From CAJXNP01 sp050305935 (lineage in GTDB: Bacteria > Bacteroidota > Bacteroidia > Cytophagales > Cyclobacteriaceae): a stretch of DNA of 7,740 nt. The notes under the pieces are model-generated. The model had not been told where the DNA came from. It saw nothing but the letters and a program-made list of their open reading frames with translations, and did not search any database. The DNA is taken from positions 1-7,740 of the forward strand of contig JBNLGG010000116.1 in the NCBI GenBank assembly GCA_050305935.1, written 5' to 3'. Both the position numbers and the translations under genes were made by a program. This document shows positions 5,319 through 7,740 of the stretch, piece by piece; within the stretch, counting starts at the first letter, position 1; each line of letters opens with the position of its first letter.

Positions 5319-6170
5319 ACCGTCATTGTCAAATCCAACGTCCGTCCACTCATAATCCTTAAAAATCCTGATAGTTTTTATTCCAACCGAAAGCAGTAGT
5401 TCGACAGTTTCGCTGAAACACTTCGTCATTTCCGACGGATGGTGGCAGTCGCTGTTGATGGTAACGGGGATCGCCATTTTCTGAATTTCCCGGAGGATCA
5501 TTTTACCGGGATAGGGTTCAGCGGTATATTTTTTATACATACCTCGGGTGTTTACTTCTACAATGGCATTCACTTGCCTGATCGTTTCAAGTGTTTTTAA
5601 GACTTCCTCCTTATACCAATCCGCATTTTCGTCGAAGAAAAATTCTTTGGAATTGTGCATTTTTATTTTGTCCAGATGACCGATGATATCGGGACAGGCC
5701 GTTTGAACCATTTTTCTGGTGTTCGAAAAATAGTCGGTTACAGCTTTCTGAATGTCATTGTGGTAAATGGCTTCCAGGCCTTCCTTAAAACGCGTAGTGG
5801 AGCTATCGATTTCCCACCATTCTTTATTTTCGAATTGGCTTACAAAATGCACCGATCCAATGGTATAATCGAGATTGGACTTTTTAATGACGGGGGAATT
5901 GATCGAAATCACACCCGGAATGTAATCGATCTCCAGGCTTTTATAAAGCTGGATTTTTCGTTCATACTTTAATTTTAACCCATCTATTTCTGCGAGGTAC
6001 TGCGGTAATTGTTCTTCCCTGATACTCCAGCTATTATCAAATGGAACCGGACAATGTGAACTGAAACCATATATTTTTACACCTTGATGGATGGCTTGCT
6101 TCACATATTCCTCGGGGGACATTTTTCCGTCACAGTAATGTGTGTGGCTATGATAATTCGTCCAACTCAT
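5307..6170 (-). CDS. Histidinol-phosphatase, PHP family (HisJ/HisK-like)
   Basis: This PHP-domain phosphoesterase most likely releases phosphate from L-histidinol phosphate, the penultimate part of histidine synthesis. Numbering from the ATG at 6170 (287 residues), the expected trinuclear metal ligands are all visible: H7 and H9 in YHSHTHYCDG, D14, H39 in FSSHCPVPF, E80 in LEIDYIPG, H108 in IGSVHF, H165 in IIGHLDKIK, and D241 and H243 in NSDCHHP. E205 in EVNTRG is also family-typical. A TTG two codons upstream (6176) could also initiate but is less likely. There is no his operon around it, so the substrate is inferred from family resemblance; another small phosphate ester is possible. The gene converges on the exonuclease fusion with a 12-bp overlap of the coding ends and diverges from the metallophosphoesterase. 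Confidence 0.85.
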   Translation of the reverse strand: MSWTNYHSHTHYCDGKMSPEEYVKQAIHQGVKIYGFSSHCPVPFDNSWSIREEQLPQYLAEIDGLKLKYERKIQLYKSLEIDYIPGVISINSPVIKKSNLDYTIGSVHFVSQFENKEWWEIDSSTTRFKEGLEAIYHNDIQKAVTDYFSNTRKMVQTACPDIIGHLDKIKMHNSKEFFFDENADWYKEEVLKTLETIRQVNAIVEVNTRGMYKKYTAEPYPGKMILREIQKMAIPVTINSDCHHPSEMTKCFSETVELLLSVGIKTIRIFKDYEWTDVGFDNDGLHL

Positions 6171-6290
6171 AGGCAAATATTGAGAAATATATCATTGCTT
6201 TAAACGGATATGTAAAACTTAACTTTCCGTTAAACTAAAATTAATGCAGTTTGGGTAACAGAATTGCAAATTGCAGAGACAGATTTTTTG
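6171..6290. promoter_or_regulatory. Divergent intergenic region with weak overlapping promoter candidates
   Basis: This 120-bp AT-rich spacer separates the divergent PHP and metallophosphoesterase genes. TAACTTTC (6220-6227, + strand) and TAAGTTTT (6221-6214, - strand) each match TAnnTTTG at seven of eight positions and overlap, so the two genes might be driven from back-to-back promoters. The -33 elements are poor in both directions. A short TTAAC/GTTAA dyad (6219-6233) spans the site. No operator is recognised. Confidence 0.3.
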
Positions 6291-7349
6291 ATGAATATAA
6301 AGCATTTATACAGCAAGTTTGACGAAATTAAGAGGAATGCCCATCAGCGAAAGCTAAAAAAGAATGATAGTTGGGTTGTTTTTTCAGACCTTCATTTGGG
6401 CGATGGTACCTACAAGGATGATTTCAGGCGTAATGCAAAGTTATTTACATATGTCGCCGATCATTATCAAAAGAGCGATATTGGCTTAATTCTGAACGGT
6501 GATATTGAAGACCTACAACGCTTTAGTTGCCAGGTTGTCCGAAAAACCTATCAGCCAATATTTGATCTGTTTAAAAAATTTAGTGTGAAAGGAAAGCTGC
6601 TTAAGACCTTCGGTAACCACGATGTGGAGTTCAGCTACAACGCAGAAATAAATGAAGAGTTTCCGGCGGTGGAAGCGGTTGGATTGGAACATGACAAGGG
6701 CGACATATTGATATTTCATGGTCATCAGGCATCCGATTTTTACATCAGGTATAACAAAGTAGTTGGCTGGCTGCTGAAATACCTGGCGACTCCGCTAGGG
6801 TTTAATAATTATTCCGTTGCACACCACAGCAAGAAAAAATATAAAATTGAAAAAAGGGTGTACCATTATTCAGCCTACCGGGGAGTTGTCTCAATTATTG
6901 GTCATACCCATCGGCCACTGTTTGAGTCTCTATCAAAGGCCGAGCGCCTGCGGATCATGATCGAAAATCTGGTCAGGGAATATGTAAATGAAACCCGGCA
7001 AAAAAGGATTAAGGAAATCAAGAAAACCATTAAATCCCACAAAAAAGAACTCAAGAAGATTTACAGGAAGCATGGGAAGGAGGAAATGAAAAATGTGTAT
7101 GGTACGCATCTTACCATTCCCTGTCTGTTTAATTCTGGAACGGTCATTGGAAAACGTGGGATCACCTGCCTGGAAATTGATCACGACAACATCAGGCTGG
7201 TACATTGGTTTGACAAAAATACATCGGAAAGATATCTGAATAAACGGGGCTATGAGCCGCAGAAAGTCGGGGAGGAGGAAGTATTTAAAATGGTATTGAA
7301 TGAAGAGTCTCTCGACTACATATTTGCCAGGATCAAACTTTTAAAATGA
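6291..7349 (+). CDS. Calcineurin-like metallophosphoesterase with charged helical insert
   Basis: This 352-residue protein has a two-metal calcineurin-like phosphoesterase fold. Counting from the ATG at 6291, the motifs in order are SDLHLGDG (D33, H35), NGDIEDL (D71), GNHD (N109, H110), FHGH (H143) and GHTHRP (H205, H207), which together supply all usual metal ligands. Between GHTHRP and the closing FNSGTVIG strand lies an insert (about residues 215-271) very rich in Lys, Arg and Glu. It is probably a long helix or coiled-coil hairpin and may bind nucleic acid, membrane or a partner. No signal peptide is seen. Substrate is unknown; the motif set resembles LpxH/YkuE-like enzymes but assignment would be a guess. 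An in-frame TTG at 6264 would add nine residues; I prefer the ATG. Confidence 0.87.
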   Translation: MNIKHLYSKFDEIKRNAHQRKLKKNDSWVVFSDLHLGDGTYKDDFRRNAKLFTYVADHYQKSDIGLILNGDIEDLQRFSCQVVRKTYQPIFDLFKKFSVKGKLLKTFGNHDVEFSYNAEINEEFPAVEAVGLEHDKGDILIFHGHQASDFYIRYNKVVGWLLKYLATPLGFNNYSVAHHSKKKYKIEKRVYHYSAYRGVVSIIGHTHRPLFESLSKAERLRIMIENLVREYVNETRQKRIKEIKKTIKSHKKELKKIYRKHGKEEMKNVYGTHLTIPCLFNSGTVIGKRGITCLEIDHDNIRLVHWFDKNTSERYLNKRGYEPQKVGEEEVFKMVLNEESLDYIFARIKLLK

Positions 7350-7461
7350 TTTTTAATCACAACAAGGGTAAAAATTCTTACCAAAGTGATGTGCCGTGGA
7401 AAAATTTGTGGAGTTAACTTAGATTGTTCCTTAGAATATCAAAGACAACAGGGGACTACCT

Positions 7462-7527
7462 ATTCGTGCCACCACTTATCATTTCGGTAAAAACGAAGCT
7501 TTTAAAGCCAGTAGTGGTGGCACGAAT
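7462..7527. repeat. 66-bp inverted-repeat element (copy 2)
   Basis: A perfect 15-bp inverted repeat, ATTCGTGCCACCACT at 7462-7476 and AGTGGTGGCACGAAT at 7513-7527, encloses a 36-nt loop containing a small TTCG/CGAA hairpin. After a T/T mismatch the pairing continues for two bases (CC at 7459-7460 with GG at 7529-7530). The arms match copy 1 (760-823) at 13 of 15 positions, and both differences are matched in the opposite arm. The loop is nearly the same length but of different sequence. Confidence 0.8.
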
Positions 7528-7540
7528 TGGCTCCTATTGT

Positions 7541-7608
7541 AAACCTGTCAGGTTTGGTAGTTCTGACTGAGTTAATGGCAGTGGTGTCCCCTGAAACCTG
7601 ACAGGTTT
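7541..7608. repeat. Paired AAACCTGTCAGGTTT palindromes
   Basis: AAACCTGTCAGGTTT (7541-7555) is a 7-bp-arm palindrome around one T. AAACCTGACAGGTTT (7594-7608) is its exact reverse complement, so each copy can fold on itself or the two can pair over 15 bp across a 38-nt spacer. From memory, this motif is common between genes in Bacteroidetes genomes. Placed between convergent genes, it may help stop transcription from both sides or be a dispersed repeat. Confidence 0.75.
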
Positions 7609-7622
7609 AGAATAATACAGGT

Positions 7623-7740
7623 TCAATTATTCAATAAACTTTCCACTGCCAGCCGGTAGCCATCCAGGCCAAAACCCACAATGATTCCTTTACAGACCGG
7701 GGACAGGTAACTTTTATGACGAAATTCTTCCCGCTTATGA
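7623..7740 (-). CDS. aroQ: Type II 3-dehydroquinate dehydratase, C-terminal end (5'-truncated by window edge)
   Basis: On the minus strand an open frame enters at the right edge and ends at TGA (7625-7623), giving the last 38 residues of a protein. The start His-Lys then REEFRHKSYLSPVCKG and a following GFGLDGYRLAVESLL match the C-terminus of type II (dodecameric) dehydroquinase, where the block reads H-A-REEFRxxSYLSP. The initial His and the two Arg of REEFR correspond to active-site residues that bind the substrate. The enzyme dehydrates 3-dehydroquinate to 3-dehydroshikimate in the shikimate pathway, in the cytosol. The gene is convergent with the metallophosphoesterase, and its 3' side abuts the palindrome cluster. 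No neighbouring shikimate gene is visible here. Confidence 0.88.
   Translation of the reverse strand, partial: HKREEFRHKSYLSPVCKGIIVGFGLDGYRLAVESLLNN

Larger units (their letters stand above)
7350..7622. other. Intergenic region filled with palindromic repeats
   Basis: This 273-bp stretch separates the convergent metallophosphoesterase and aroQ genes. It holds no supportable gene. From 7449 to about 7608 it is dominated by inverted repeats: CAGGGGAC (7449-7456) facing GTCCCCTG (7586-7593), the 15-bp arms at 7462-7527, and two AAACCTG/CAGGTTT palindromes. TGGCAGTGG (7576-7584) also faces CCACTGCCA (7643-7651), the latter inside aroQ. Some of these may serve as bidirectional transcription terminators. 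Confidence 0.65.

Noticed and set aside
7347..7359. TGATT-TTT-AATCA dyad at the metallophosphoesterase stop as a terminator.
   Set aside because: The five-base AT-rich stem is too weak and has no U-run after it.
7389..7490. Short + strand ORF of 33 codons after the metallophosphoesterase.
   Set aside because: It runs into the left arm of an inverted repeat, lacks a recognisable start context and has no distinctive composition.

Overview
The window looks like ordinary chromosome from a member of the Bacteroidetes, possibly a Saprospiraceae-like lineage. This is inferred from the moderate-to-low GC content, starts without Shine-Dalgarno sequences, promoter candidates resembling TTG-N19-TAnnTTTG, an exonuclease/GIY-YIG fusion protein of a type I associate with this phylum, and intergenic palindromes such as AAACCTGTCAGGTTT and a TCCCG...ATAGCTAT...CGGGA hairpin. 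No rRNA, tRNA, CRISPR array, transposase or phage gene was found.

Layout. 1-410 (+): 3' part of a ComB-type 2-phosphosulfolactate phosphatase. 413-736 (-): MazG-like NTP pyrophosphohydrolase, convergent with it. 760-823: a 15-bp inverted repeat. 835-2070 (-): class I/II PLP aminotransferase. 2071-2454 (-): its regulatory region, with a promoter candidate, a first Ile/Val/Ala-rich leader peptide, an intrinsic terminator, a second leader peptide with seven isoleucines, and a second terminator. 2455-2907 (-): D-aminoacyl-tRNA deacylase, directly abutting an SDR/TIP30-like protein (2908-3594 or 3645). 3732-3878: a multi-hairpin, MITE-like element ending 3 bp before the start codon of an exonuclease/GIY-YIG/Cys-cluster fusion (3882-5318, +). 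5307-6170 (-): PHP-type histidinol-phosphatase, overlapping the fusion gene by 12 bp tail to tail. 6291-7349 (+): calcineurin-like phosphoesterase with a charged helical insert. 7350-7622: intergenic DNA full of palindromes. 7623-7740 (-): C-terminal end of a type II 3-dehydroquinate dehydratase (aroQ).

The most interesting part is 2118-2442. It reads as a tandem transcription attenuator controlling the aminotransferase. Two short ORFs on the minus strand, rich in Ile/Val/Ala and lacking Leu, are each followed by a perfect intrinsic terminator. In each unit the last codons of the leader are complementary to the 5' side of that unit's own terminator, so they could form an antiterminator when a ribosome stalls upstream. 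This fits the classical attenuation model, present twice in series. The second notable signal is a pair of about 65-bp elements (760-823 and 7462-7527). Their 15-bp arms differ at two positions, and both changes are compensated in the opposite arm, so the pairing is preserved.

The genes are mostly housekeeping: amino-acid metabolism (aminotransferase, histidinol-phosphatase, aroQ), quality control (MazG-like, Dtd) and DNA metabolism (fusion nuclease). They do not form one pathway.
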